A stretch of 64,000 bases of DNA from RYN-230 sp963768945 (GTDB taxonomy: Bacteria; Actinomycetota; Actinomycetes; Streptosporangiales; Streptosporangiaceae), in the NCBI GenBank assembly GCA_963768945.1, contig CAVYJW010000006.1, positions 620,001-684,000 on the forward strand. Reading direction: 5' to 3'. Positions 33,789 through 40,980 of the stretch are shown piece after piece. How positions within the stretch are numbered: the first letter of the stretch is position 1; each line of letters opens with the position of its first letter. The notes under the pieces were generated by a model. It was given only the letters and a program-made list of their open reading frames with translations, was not told the origin of the DNA and ran no database searches. A program made the position numbers and the translations under genes.

Positions 33789-34072
33789 CGTGGGCCAGAG
33801 CGCTGGCGCTGCTCCAACTCGGCGCGGACCTGCTCAGCGCTGTAAGTGTCGCCGGCCGCAAAGTCCTCACGGGATTGGCGCAGGTCTGCGAGAGTCTCCT
33901 CGTCGCTGAGGATGTCAAGTGTCTCCCGCAGGGACTCGTACTCGGCCACCGAGATCAGCATGACATCGGCGCGGCCGTTACGAGTAATCGTGAAGTGGTC
34001 GTGCTCACGCGCCACCCGGTCGGCGAGCTCAGCGATCCGCGCCTTCGCCTCAGTGATTGGTATGGTCTCCAT
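33785..34072 (-). CDS. Phd/YefM-family antitoxin
   Basis: The protein has 95 residues. The N-terminal DNA-binding part (METIPITEAKARIAELADRV, FTITRNGRADVMLISVAEYE) is the Phd/YefM fold. The C-terminal tail (DFAAGDTYSAEQVRAELEQR) should wrap the RelE-type toxin encoded next. The -10-like TATACT (34085-34080) stands seven bases before the ATG, so the mRNA may start at the AUG. Palindromes upstream are likely autoregulatory operators. Confidence 0.92.
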   Translation of the reverse strand: METIPITEAKARIAELADRVAREHDHFTITRNGRADVMLISVAEYESLRETLDILSDEETLADLRQSREDFAAGDTYSAEQVRAELEQRQRSGPR

Positions 34073-34079
34073 AGAGGCC

Positions 34080-34167
34080 AGTATACAGACCGGTCACTAT
34101 TATGACCATCATAAGGGTCGCTTGACCCTCTGCGCAAAACTTGTACAAGTTTTAGTACACTAGTTGG
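34080..34167. promoter_or_regulatory. Divergent toxin-antitoxin promoter with three palindromes
   Basis: Between the two antitoxin genes lie TTATGA-CCA-TCATAA (34100-34114), AGGGTC-GCTT-GACCCT (34114-34129) and a perfect 18-bp palindrome AAAACTTGTACAAGTTTT (34136-34153). The leftward -10 is TATACT (34085-34080). The rightward -10 is TACACT (34156-34161), six bases before the GTG at 34168. Each start codon therefore has a -10 directly before it and its own candidate operator. Confidence 0.65.
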
Positions 34168-34515
34168 GTGGGTGATCCTGTGGTGATCCAGGTCCATCCG
34201 CTGTCGGAGGTCAGGCAGCGGCTTTCCGGCATACTTGCGCGCTTTCGCCGTGAGGGCGCGGCGGCGGCGCCGGTCGCCTTCGGTTCGCACCGCAAGCCGG
34301 AGGCGGTCCTCCTGCCGTATGAGGTGTACGAGCGGTATGAGGCAATCGCCCGGCAGCGCGCACGCCTGGACTCTGCGCTCTCCGCAGCGCGGTCCGTCCA
34401 GGTCGAGCTGCCGGGGCCGTTCACCCCGGATCATGACCGGGAGGTCTCGGCCTATGTGGACGGGGAGATCAGCGCTGCGGAGCTGTACCGCAGGACCGTT
34501 GCCCGGTACCGGTAG
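34168..34515 (+). CDS. Antitoxin of the Fic toxin, Phd-like N-terminus with VbhA-like inhibitory helix
   Basis: The protein has 115 residues. Residues 6-60 look like a Phd/YefM-type DNA-binding region (IQVHPLSEVRQRLSGILARF, then PEAVLLPYEVYERYEAIARQ). Residues 68-115 resemble class I Fic antitoxins: SVQVE (Ser76-Glu80) fits the S/TxxxE inhibitory motif whose Glu blocks ATP binding in Fic, though the usual next Gly/Asn is Leu. YVDGEISAAELYRRTVARY fits the end of the family. It precedes fic by six bases. Confidence 0.75.
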   Translation: MGDPVVIQVHPLSEVRQRLSGILARFRREGAAAAPVAFGSHRKPEAVLLPYEVYERYEAIARQRARLDSALSAARSVQVELPGPFTPDHDREVSAYVDGEISAAELYRRTVARYR

Positions 34516-34521
34516 CCGTAG

Positions 34522-35100
34522 GTGGCGGACGATCCGTACACCAACCCGGTTACGGGAGTCCTGTTCAACAAGCTCGGGCTGGGCACGCCTGCGGAACTGG
34601 AGGCCGCTGAGCGGGAGATCACCCACGCGGCACTCATCCTGCTCGGGGAGTCGCCTGTTCATCCTGGCTACGACCTGCCGCACCTGTGCGCCATCCACCG
34701 GAGGATCTCCGGCGACATCTACGACTGGGCTGGGCAGATCCGGACGGTCGCCATCGCCAAGGGGAGCCTGTTCTGCCTGCCCCAGCACATCGGGACGTCG
34801 GCGGCGGAGATCTTCCGCGCGCTGCGCAGCGAGAATTGCCTTTACGACCTGGACAGGGAAGCGTTCGTCGCGCGGCTCGCCTACTACCTAGGTGAGGTCA
34901 ACGCAATCCATCCGTTTCGCGAGGGCAACGGACGGGCCCAGCGGGCCTTCTTCGAGCAGCTCGCCCGCGAGGCGGGCTACACACTCGCCTGGCAGCACCT
35001 CGACGCCGCCCGGAACATCGAGGCCTCCGCCGCGATCATGCGCGGCGACGCCGAGGCCATGCGGAAGATGCTCGACACGCTCGTCTCGGAAGGAATCTAG
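34522..35100 (+). CDS. fic: Fic-family toxin (AMP transferase)
   Basis: The protein has 192 residues with the catalytic motif HPFREGNGR at 130-138 (His130) and the flap/target-docking region around GSLFCLPQHI. No inhibitory S/TxxxEN motif is visible in the protein itself, consistent with class I, where a separate antitoxin supplies it. The GTG start at 34522 follows the antitoxin stop closely. It would transfer AMP to a target protein. Pieces of fic sequence are scattered downstream. Confidence 0.92.
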   Translation: MADDPYTNPVTGVLFNKLGLGTPAELEAAEREITHAALILLGESPVHPGYDLPHLCAIHRRISGDIYDWAGQIRTVAIAKGSLFCLPQHIGTSAAEIFRALRSENCLYDLDREAFVARLAYYLGEVNAIHPFREGNGRAQRAFFEQLAREAGYTLAWQHLDAARNIEASAAIMRGDAEAMRKMLDTLVSEGI

Positions 35101-35129
35101 CTAGACTCCGCAGTCCCGTGGCCCCGGAC

Positions 35130-35216
35130 CTTCCTGAAGATTCCCCGGAGGCCGCCATTCAAGTGCCCTGATGCCGTCAGCAACGTCGAAGCCTCTGCCA
35201 CAGTCATGCGCCGCCA
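35130..35216 (+). pseudogene. Degenerate second copy of a fic 3' end
   Basis: The translated stretch DAVSNVEASATVMRR corresponds to DAARNIEASAAIMRG near the end of the intact Fic. Over the 45 aligned bases, 34 match, and several mismatches are synonymous or conservative, suggesting a diverged paralogue rather than a fresh duplication. An upstream RTFLK may match RAFFE, with a short deletion between. It begins about 30 bases after the fic stop. Confidence 0.5.
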
Positions 35217-35402
35217 TCCCCGGACGCTCTGGGCGTTCGGGTGGAGATGCTTTCGCCGTTGCTGCGTGATCCCGGCCATCCGGTAGCAAACGGGCCAGTG
35301 GGGACATGCTCGTCCGACTGGCCCGGTTGCTCGGTCAGCAGCAGCCACCGCGGAGGCACGATCCACCGGGCGAGACGCCGGGGCTCCGTGAGTGCCGACG
35401 GC

Positions 35403-35408
35403 TACCAT
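35403..35408 (+). promoter_or_regulatory. -10 box TACCAT, leaderless start of the VOC gene
   Basis: TACCAT ends seven bases before the ATG at 35416, and there is no ribosome-binding site. It also selects 35416 over the in-frame start at 35392. Confidence 0.5.
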
Positions 35409-35415
35409 CGCCAGC

Positions 35416-35805
35416 ATGACAGGGATCCAGCCGGAACTGTGGATCGATCGCGCTGCTGCCGCCGTCGAGTTCTATGAGGCAGCCTTCGGCGCCAGAACCC
35501 TGCGTCGCATCGGGGAGGGAGACGAGATCGTCGCGCAGCTGGCGATCGGTGACGCGGCGTTCTGGGTTTCCTCTGGCGGCTCGGACGGACCGCGGTTCAG
35601 CCCGAAGGCAATCGGCGGTGCGACGGGCCGGACTCTGCTCGTAGTCGACGATCCAGACGCGGTGTTCGAGCAGGCGGTCGGCGCCGGTGCCACGCCAGCG
35701 TCCGACGTGGCCGACGAACACGGCTGGCGCCTGGGCCGGATCTTCGATCCGTTCGGTCATGAGTGGGAGATAGGCAGGCCACTCGGGCCCTGGCCGACAG
35801 CCTGA
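35416..35805 (+). CDS. VOC-superfamily protein, PhnB/glyoxalase-like
   Basis: The protein has 129 residues. ELWIDRAAAAVEFYEAAFGA, ISDAAFWVSS-like GDAAFWVSSGG and the end WRLGRIFDPFGHEWEIGRP are typical of the PhnB-like branch of the vicinal-oxygen-chelate fold. Possible metal ligands are the final Glu/His (FGHEWEI). Activities in this family range from antibiotic resistance to isomerases; none can be chosen here. Confidence 0.8.
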   Translation: MTGIQPELWIDRAAAAVEFYEAAFGARTLRRIGEGDEIVAQLAIGDAAFWVSSGGSDGPRFSPKAIGGATGRTLLVVDDPDAVFEQAVGAGATPASDVADEHGWRLGRIFDPFGHEWEIGRPLGPWPTA

Positions 35806-35867
35806 CCCGAAGGTCAGGAAGCCTAGGTGGACCACACACGGGCCAGACGAGACGCGGCCCAACGGGC

Positions 35868-35920
35868 GCGGAACTGGAGGCCGCTGAGCGGGAGATCACC
35901 CACGCGGCACTCATCCTGCT
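35868..35920. repeat. Exact 53-bp copy of an internal fic segment
   Basis: Bases 35868-35920 are identical to 34591-34643 in the fic gene, in the same orientation. The copy sits exactly where the PIN-domain gene on the other strand loses its homology, so it marks the recombination join that truncated that gene. Confidence 0.95.
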
Positions 35921-36133
35921 GTTCGCGATCCGCATGAGCCGGACGGCCTGCTGGTGGGTGATGGGGTCCGGCAGGCTGGCGCGGGTGGCCTGCACGTAGA
36001 ACTCCTGCAGCACCTGAACCGACAGTGCAAGGTCACGGTCGGCCAGGATGTCGTTGGCGCGCTTGGCCTTGTCCTGCTCCGCGGAGTCACGTGAGATCGC
36101 ATAGAGCAGGACGTTGGCGTCAACGAACTGCAC
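35921..36133 (-). pseudogene. PIN-domain (VapC-type) toxin, truncated
   Basis: From GTG 36133 the frame gives VQFVDANVLLYAISRDSAEQ and then VLQEFYVQATR and HQQAVRLMRIANS, the first 71 residues of a PIN-domain ribonuclease with its first acidic residue (FVDANVLLY). At 35920 it runs into the antisense of a fic fragment and continues as nonsense for about 100 codons. The C-terminal acidic residues of the active site are lost, so the toxin should be dead. It overlaps the antitoxin gene by 14 bases. Confidence 0.8.
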
Positions 36134-36359
36134 GGTCGTGCACCTCGTCGCGGCCAAGCCGGCCGGCCGCGCGGAAGTGGCCGATCTCGGCCTGCACCTC
36201 GTGCTGCAGCGCCTCCAGCCTCGCGAACTCGTCCATCCGCCCGGACAGCCGTTCGAGACACGCGACGACCAGTGCGCTCAGCGAGGTATCGCGCTGCGGT
36301 GCAGCGACCCGGGCGTTCCGGTACACGTCGTCGGGCACGGTGACCGTAATGTTCCTCAC
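36120..36359 (-). CDS. VapB-type ribbon-helix-helix antitoxin
   Basis: The protein has 79 residues: VRNITVTVPDDVYRNARVAA then QRDTSLSALVVACLERLSGR is a ribbon-helix-helix DNA-binding domain. The C-terminal tail (LQHEVQAEIGHFRAAGRLGR) would bind the PIN toxin, now truncated. The -10 TAAACT (36373-36368) lies eight bases before the GTG at 36359. It may persist as an orphan antitoxin or autoregulator. Confidence 0.8.
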   Translation of the reverse strand: MRNITVTVPDDVYRNARVAAPQRDTSLSALVVACLERLSGRMDEFARLEALQHEVQAEIGHFRAAGRLGRDEVHDRAVR

Positions 36360-36367
36360 AGTCTCAC

Positions 36368-36373
36368 AGTTTA
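36368..36373 (-). promoter_or_regulatory. -10 box TAAACT of the vapB-like gene
   Basis: TAAACT on the minus strand ends eight bases before GTG 36359, with no ribosome-binding site between; a leaderless transcript is likely. Confidence 0.5.
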
Positions 36374-36376
36374 TGT

Positions 36377-36394
36377 GGCCAGGACGCCCTGGCC
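36377..36394. terminator. 7-bp hairpin between vapB-like and folate cyclo-ligase genes
   Basis: GGCCAGG (36377-36383), loop ACGC, CCTGGCC (36388-36394). It follows the stop of the minus-strand cyclo-ligase gene by about 25 bases. No U tract. Confidence 0.45.
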
Positions 36395-36418
36395 TGGGTC
36401 CTGCTTCCCGCGCCGGGC

Positions 36419-37186
36419 TTACCTCTGCGCGGCCAGGAGCGGGATGGCCGCGATCTTCTCGTCGGTGAGGTCTTCCCAGCGGATGCCCCCAGCCCGCCGC
36501 TTCCCGCGGGCCGGGCGGCAGTCGATGACCCGTTCCGGGGTGACGATGAAGTTGACCGGGACATCGTGATCGGTCAGCGGGATGACCCCGGCCGGGCGGA
36601 CCTGCATCTCGTGAACGGTCGTCACGGCCACAGTCTGCGGGCCGATCAGCCCCGCCGCGGTCGCCAGCGCGAACTCCAGGTCGGCGAAACCGCCGCCTTT
36701 CCCCAGCCTTGCGCCGTCGTCGCCGACGGCGACGCTGCCCATCACTACCAGGTCCACCGGGGTCAGGTCCGCGAGGCTGACCTTCCGGGCGGACCGGGAC
36801 GCCCCGCTGATCGAGGACGCCTTCCGCGGCGGCTCGCTCAGGTGGGCGGGGTCCAGGGCGAAGAACGGCTCGGCGCTGGCCAGCCGCGGAACGGCCATGT
36901 AGACGGTCTTGCCGTCCTCCAACGCCCGCTGGCGCACCGGCCACTGCGCGGCGTCAGGATTGGCTTTCAGGGCGCGGGCGTCCTGCCACGAGGGAAGGCC
37001 GCGAAGCCGCCGCGCGGCGGCCTCGGCGCCGGTGAAGTTGGGGATGCGGCCGGCCGCGCCGGGAAACCGCGCCACCCGGGCCGCGCTCATCTCCGCCCAG
37101 ACTTCCTGCCGCAGCGCGGCCTTGGCCGCCAGCACCTCGGCCGGGCCGCCGGCATCGCGGTCATGGCGCGGGGCGTAGCGGGGCAT
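36419..37186 (-). CDS. 5-formyltetrahydrofolate cyclo-ligase family protein
   Basis: The protein has 255 residues. KAALRQEVWAEMSAARVARF, the central PVRQRALEDGKTVYMAVPRL and the motif VAVGDDGARLGKGGGFADLE are characteristic of the MTHFS superfamily, the long form often annotated as a cyclo-ligase-like protein. True cyclo-ligases make 5,10-methenyl-THF. The start at ATG 37186 is supported by a -10-like CAGGAT (37198-37193) six bases upstream. It is followed on the minus strand by a hairpin and the vapB-like gene. Confidence 0.85.
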   Translation of the reverse strand: MPRYAPRHDRDAGGPAEVLAAKAALRQEVWAEMSAARVARFPGAAGRIPNFTGAEAAARRLRGLPSWQDARALKANPDAAQWPVRQRALEDGKTVYMAVPRLASAEPFFALDPAHLSEPPRKASSISGASRSARKVSLADLTPVDLVVMGSVAVGDDGARLGKGGGFADLEFALATAAGLIGPQTVAVTTVHEMQVRPAGVIPLTDHDVPVNFIVTPERVIDCRPARGKRRAGGIRWEDLTDEKIAAIPLLAAQR

Positions 37187-37192
37187 CCCCCT

Positions 37193-37198
37193 ATCCTG
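37193..37198 (-). promoter_or_regulatory. -10-like CAGGAT before the cyclo-ligase gene
   Basis: CAGGAT ends six bases before the ATG at 37186; weak consensus but the same spacing as other leaderless starts here. Confidence 0.35.
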
Positions 37199-37222
37199 CA
37201 CCCTCGGTGACGGCGGCGAGGG

Positions 37223-38314
37223 CTAGCGAGCGGTGACGCGGAGGCGGGCCCACGAGTTGTTGGCGTAGCCCTTCGGGTTCCACAGCTGCTCGGCGGACTC
37301 GGGCTGGACCGCGGCGGCGGTATCCCACGCCCGGGCGGTGATCTCGGTTTCCCCGGCGGACAGGTCGATGACCGCGCGCCAGTGCCGCCAGGCCCAGGGG
37401 CCTTCCTGGCCGTCCAGCCCGGCCTGCCGCCAGGTCCGGCCGCCGTCGGCCGACACCTCCACCCGGGCGATACCGCGGTCATCCCCGACGTAGGCGTAGC
37501 CGGTTACCTCGGTCGGTCCCGCCGGGAGGACGCCACGGCCGTCAGGCCGCAGGATGTCGGCGTTGACCGCGACCGCGCCCAGGGGAAATCCGTCGCCCGG
37601 GCGGGCGGACGCCAGGTCTGCCCCGGGCGGGAGAAGCCGGTAGGCGGTGGCCTGGAAGTAGTTGTCCGATGGGTGATCCTGGACGGTGACCTGCTCCACC
37701 CACTTGACGCTCCGGGCGCCGATGTAGCCAGGCACGACCACGCGGACCGGGGCGCCGTGCGCGGCGGACAGCGGCTGCCCGTTCATCGCCCAGGCCAGCG
37801 TCACCTCGCCCGCGAGCGCCTTGTCCAGGCCGATCGAACCACCGAAAGGCTGGGGCGGATCAGCCTCCTGTGAGACGTCCGGCGCCGTGAAGGCCACGTG
37901 CGCCGCGCCGCGCTGCACCCCGGCCGACCCCAGGACGGCGGCGAGGCTGACCCCGGTCCACTCCGCGGTCGAGATGGCCCCCGGCCCCCACGGGGCCTCG
38001 CCCGGGATATCCCGGACCTGGATCAGCCCGGTCCGCCGGTTGCCCGCGCACTGCAGCGTCGCGGCCAGCCTCCGGACCTGGTAGCGGGACTTCAGATCCT
38101 CCAGCGACAGTTCCAGGGGCTGCGTCACCAGGCCGGCGACCGTGAGCCGCCACGCCCTGGGGTCGATGCTGGGGATCGGGCCGTGGTTGCGGCTGTAGAA
38201 GGTCTCTACTGGGGTGAGCATGTGGCCAGCCAGGGCGGCCCGGGGTGATTCGGCGTTATAGGGGGCCGCCTCATGCACGATCATGTCCTCGCGCTTGCCC
38301 CACATGCTGATCAC
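37223..38314 (-). CDS. Sulfite-oxidase-type molybdopterin oxidoreductase
   Basis: The protein has 363 residues. The N-terminal HMLTPVETFYSRNHGPIPSI and the molybdenum ligand Cys89 in LAATLQCAGNRRTG define the sulfite oxidase fold; VRVVVPGYIGARSVKWVEQV and the C-terminal dimerisation domain (YVGDDRGIARVEVSADGG, RAWDTAAAVQPE) complete it. There is no twin-arginine signal and no cytochrome b5 domain, so it is probably cytoplasmic with an unknown electron acceptor. The frame starts at GTG 38314; downstream ATGs at 38305 and 38281 are possible. Confidence 0.9.
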   Translation of the reverse strand: MISMWGKREDMIVHEAAPYNAESPRAALAGHMLTPVETFYSRNHGPIPSIDPRAWRLTVAGLVTQPLELSLEDLKSRYQVRRLAATLQCAGNRRTGLIQVRDIPGEAPWGPGAISTAEWTGVSLAAVLGSAGVQRGAAHVAFTAPDVSQEADPPQPFGGSIGLDKALAGEVTLAWAMNGQPLSAAHGAPVRVVVPGYIGARSVKWVEQVTVQDHPSDNYFQATAYRLLPPGADLASARPGDGFPLGAVAVNADILRPDGRGVLPAGPTEVTGYAYVGDDRGIARVEVSADGGRTWRQAGLDGQEGPWAWRHWRAVIDLSAGETEITARAWDTAAAVQPESAEQLWNPKGYANNSWARLRVTAR

Positions 38315-38406
38315 CTGCTTCCCCCGGGTTCACTTCCCTGCCCGGGACCAGGCGGGGTAACCCGGCCAGGTGGTTCAGCCCGCAGCTGGCGCGAGTCAGC
38401 CCGCGG

Positions 38407-39267
38407 CTAGCGCGGGATCTGCGCCTCGGCGTAGGCCGCGGGCGTCTGGCCCATCGCCGCGCGGAAATCCCTGGTCAGGTGGGCCTGGTCGGCGTAGCCC
38501 AGGCCGGCGGCTACCTCCGCCCACGACACGGACTTCCCCTCGCGGACCGATTCGGCCGCCTCCAGCAGCCGGTAGCGGCGGATCACCCAGGTCGGCGATA
38601 CACCCGCGTACCGCAGGAACATCCGTTGCAGGGTCCGCGGGCCAGCGCCGGCTCGCTCGCACAGGTCACCCAGCCGCCGCACGGTCCGGTCCGCCTCGGC
38701 GAGCCCGGCCACCTCGGCCACGCTGGCCGCGGCGACCTTCCGTCCAGGGTCCACCGCCTGCTCCAGCGCGGCCGCAAGCAGCCCCACCCGGGCGGCCTCG
38801 TCCGGCTCAGCGGTCACCTGCCGCAGCAGCGCCGCCTCGTCCGTGCCGAAGGCCTGGCCCAGGGGCACGACCCGGTCAGTGAACTCCGCCGCGGATCTGC
38901 TGACGAGCGCGCCCAGTCCCCCGGGCCGGGTCATCGCGGCGACGGTCCAGCCCCGGCCGACCAGGATCCGGGTGGACAGACCGCGGGCCACGCCGTACAG
39001 GCGCGCTTCGACCGGGCCGGGCTGGCGCTGCCCCGGCTGGCCGTTGGCGTGGCCGACGCTGATGTTGGCGCCCGGATGGGTGAGTACCTGCTGCTGGTGG
39101 ATCGTCCCGGGCGGCAGGTCCCAGCGGACCGCCCAGAAGCGGTCAACCAGCCCGTCCAGCGCCGGGCCGGCCGGGTACCTGGTCAGCTGGACCCGCTGGC
39201 GCAGCAGCCACGGATCGAGGATGCCGCGGGTGTCCCGCTCGACCGGATCCGGCCCTGAACTGCTCAT
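38407..39267 (-). CDS. AraC-family transcriptional regulator
   Basis: The protein has 286 residues. The N-terminal part (LDGLVDRFWAVRWDLPPGTI, VLTHPGANISVGH) is a DUF6597-type ligand domain. The C-terminal AraC helix-turn-helix pair contains RYAGVSPTWVIRRYRLLEAA and AEVAAGLGYADQAHLTRDFR with QTPAAY. The start at 39267 has TAGGGT seven bases upstream. It is divergent from the DinB-fold gene at 39343, which may be its target. Confidence 0.9.
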   Translation of the reverse strand: MSSSGPDPVERDTRGILDPWLLRQRVQLTRYPAGPALDGLVDRFWAVRWDLPPGTIHQQQVLTHPGANISVGHANGQPGQRQPGPVEARLYGVARGLSTRILVGRGWTVAAMTRPGGLGALVSRSAAEFTDRVVPLGQAFGTDEAALLRQVTAEPDEAARVGLLAAALEQAVDPGRKVAAASVAEVAGLAEADRTVRRLGDLCERAGAGPRTLQRMFLRYAGVSPTWVIRRYRLLEAAESVREGKSVSWAEVAAGLGYADQAHLTRDFRAAMGQTPAAYAEAQIPR

Positions 39268-39274
39268 TCCTGTG

Positions 39275-39280
39275 ACCCTA
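39275..39280 (-). promoter_or_regulatory. -10 box TAGGGT of the araC-like gene
   Basis: TAGGGT (39280-39275) ends seven bases before ATG 39267; probable leaderless start. Confidence 0.5.
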
Positions 39281-39329
39281 ATGGCCGGCGCTGACGCAAA
39301 TCTTCAAGCGGGCCGCCGGGCATCCTCCG

Positions 39330-39335
39330 TAAGGT
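39330..39335 (+). promoter_or_regulatory. -10 box TAAGGT of the DinB-fold gene
   Basis: TAAGGT ends seven bases before ATG 39343, back to back with the divergent araC promoter 50 bp away. Confidence 0.5.
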
Positions 39336-39342
39336 CTGCCTC

Positions 39343-39957
39343 ATGACCGCAACCACGGAGAAGACCACTGACCTGCTCGTCGCCGTGCTCGCCGACCTGG
39401 CGCCCATGGTCGGCCGCATCACCGCGGAGCAGTTGCATGATCCGACGCCCTGTACCGAGCTGGACGTCGGGCAACTCGGCACGCACGTCCTGGGCTGGCT
39501 GACGACGTTCGCCGCCGGTTTCGCCGATCCCGGCGGCCAGGCACCGCTGGGCCGGCTCGACGGGTACACCATGCCCGCCGACCTGGCGGCCGAGGTGCGC
39601 TCCGCGTCCGTCACCATGGCATCGGCCCTGTGTGGCGGGGCGGCCGGCCGGCCCATGCGGCTCGGGGACAGCGCGATGCCCGGTGACATGGCCCTGAGCA
39701 TGATCCTCTGGGAGTACCAGGTGCACGGCTGGGATCTGGCCCGTGCCACGGGCCAGCCCTGGTCGCCGCCGGCCGCAGCGGCGGAGGAGTCGCTGGAGTT
39801 CGCGCCCGGCATGCTGACCGACGACTACCAGGGCGACGGCAAGGCGTTCGCGCCGCGGGTCGAGGTGCCCGTCACGGCCCCGCCCCTGGACCGCCTGCTG
39901 GGGCTGTCCGGCCGGGACCCAGACTGGGCCGCCCGCTCCGGGGAGGGGGCGCGATGA
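39343..39957 (+). CDS. TIGR03086-type metal-binding protein, mycothiol-dependent-isomerase fold
   Basis: The protein has 204 residues in a DinB-like four-helix fold. VLADLAPMVGRITAEQLHDP with TPCTELDVGQLGTHVLGW, and the later ILWEYQVHGWDLARATGQPW, fit the TIGR03086/MDMPI branch, where three His bind a metal. It is the first gene of a pair, overlapping the DUF3224 gene as ATGA, and is divergent from an AraC regulator. Enzyme activity is not known. Confidence 0.85.
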   Translation: MTATTEKTTDLLVAVLADLAPMVGRITAEQLHDPTPCTELDVGQLGTHVLGWLTTFAAGFADPGGQAPLGRLDGYTMPADLAAEVRSASVTMASALCGGAAGRPMRLGDSAMPGDMALSMILWEYQVHGWDLARATGQPWSPPAAAAEESLEFAPGMLTDDYQGDGKAFAPRVEVPVTAPPLDRLLGLSGRDPDWAARSGEGAR

Positions 39958-40334
39958 CGCTCATCGCCCGCTTCAGGGTCGATGGCTTCGAGCCACGCCA
40001 GATCAGTGGCCTGGATGCGGACTGGGTCGGGGTGATGACGTTCGCCAAGACCTTCACGTCCGGGATCATCGGGACCGCCACCACCGTGTTCATGTCGGCG
40101 GGCACCGAGGAAGGTTCCCGGTCGTACGTGGCCACCGAGCGCATCACGGGCCGGACCGAGGATGGCCGTGAGGGCTCGGTGACCGTCCAGCACGGCGGCC
40201 TCGAATCGGACCAGGGGACGTGGTTCGGCCACCTCGTGCCCAAGACCGGGACGGGTGATTTCGCGGGCTGGTCCGGGTCCGCGCGGATTATCCACGACGA
40301 CCAGGGACCCTACTTCGAGATCACGCTGGCCTGA
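39954..40334 (+). CDS. DUF3224-domain protein
   Basis: The protein has 126 residues of all-beta type: FAKTFTSGIIGTATTVFMSA, SYVATERITGRTEDGREGSV and SGSARIIHDDQGPYFEITLA. This matches DUF3224, a small beta-barrel related to allene-oxide-cyclase-like folds. It is translationally coupled to the preceding DinB-fold gene. Confidence 0.85.
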   Translation: MTLIARFRVDGFEPRQISGLDADWVGVMTFAKTFTSGIIGTATTVFMSAGTEEGSRSYVATERITGRTEDGREGSVTVQHGGLESDQGTWFGHLVPKTGTGDFAGWSGSARIIHDDQGPYFEITLA

Positions 40335-40389
40335 CGTCCCGCCAGGAGCCGGGGCCCTGGCGGGACCACTGGCGGGACATGGGTGCCGG

Positions 40390-40785
40390 TCACGGTTGCG
40401 GCTTGAGCTTGCGCCAGCCGCCGGCCCGGTTGTTGGCGATGATCTGCCGGATCATGGCGGCGAGGGCCTCCGCGTTGAGGGGCTCGCCTGCGCGGACCGC
40501 CACGGTCCGCGCCGTCTGGTTGCCGTGGCCGCCGGTGATGATCCCGTCCGGGTCGGGGACGATCGCTCCGTCGTAGAGGAAGACGTTGACGTGATCCTTG
40601 GCCGCCAGCAGCGCGCAGATGTTGCCCTGCAGGACGAAGTAGGGCAGGCGGGTGCGCTTGATGGTCTCGGTTACCTCCGGGTCGGCTGCATGGACGAGTT
40701 CGCGGACCTGCCGGCAGATGGCCTGCTGCCAGCCGGGCAGCGACTCGATGTAGGCGTCAACGCGCGGGTCGGTGGCAGCGGTCAC
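40390..40785 (-). CDS. DUF1801-domain protein
   Basis: The protein has 131 residues. VDAYIESLPGWQQAICRQVR then DPEVTETIKRTRLPYFVLQG and KDHVNVFLYDGA are typical of DUF1801 (YdhG-like). The start is GTG 40785 with AGGAAAGGA upstream. The structure of this family is known but its function is not. It is convergent with the DUF3224 gene. Confidence 0.85.
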   Translation of the reverse strand: MTAATDPRVDAYIESLPGWQQAICRQVRELVHAADPEVTETIKRTRLPYFVLQGNICALLAAKDHVNVFLYDGAIVPDPDGIITGGHGNQTARTVAVRAGEPLNAEALAAMIRQIIANNRAGGWRKLKPQP

Positions 40786-40980
40786 GACGGATCCTTTCCT
40801 GGCGCCCCCGGGCGGGGCAGCCCCTGCCTGGCGAGGCTAGATCCCAGCGCTCCCGCGGTCCCGCCGCCACGGCGGGCTGGACCGCGGGGACGATTCCTCC
40901 CAGACTGGGGTGACGGCGGTGCGCCGGCGGCTGGGCAGCCGCCGGCGGGCCGAGGCAAACCAGGGCCGGAGGTGACCGCA

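Noticed and set aside
35597..35920. C-terminal continuation of the PIN-domain frame to 35597
   Set aside because: After 35920 the frame reads the antisense of a fic fragment and then of the VOC gene, so it is not part of the toxin.
40255..40980. N-terminal extension of the hydrolase at 40981
   Set aside because: The long upstream frame crosses the end of the DUF3224 gene and the opposite-strand DUF1801 gene and has no domain; ATG 40981 begins the recognisable fold.
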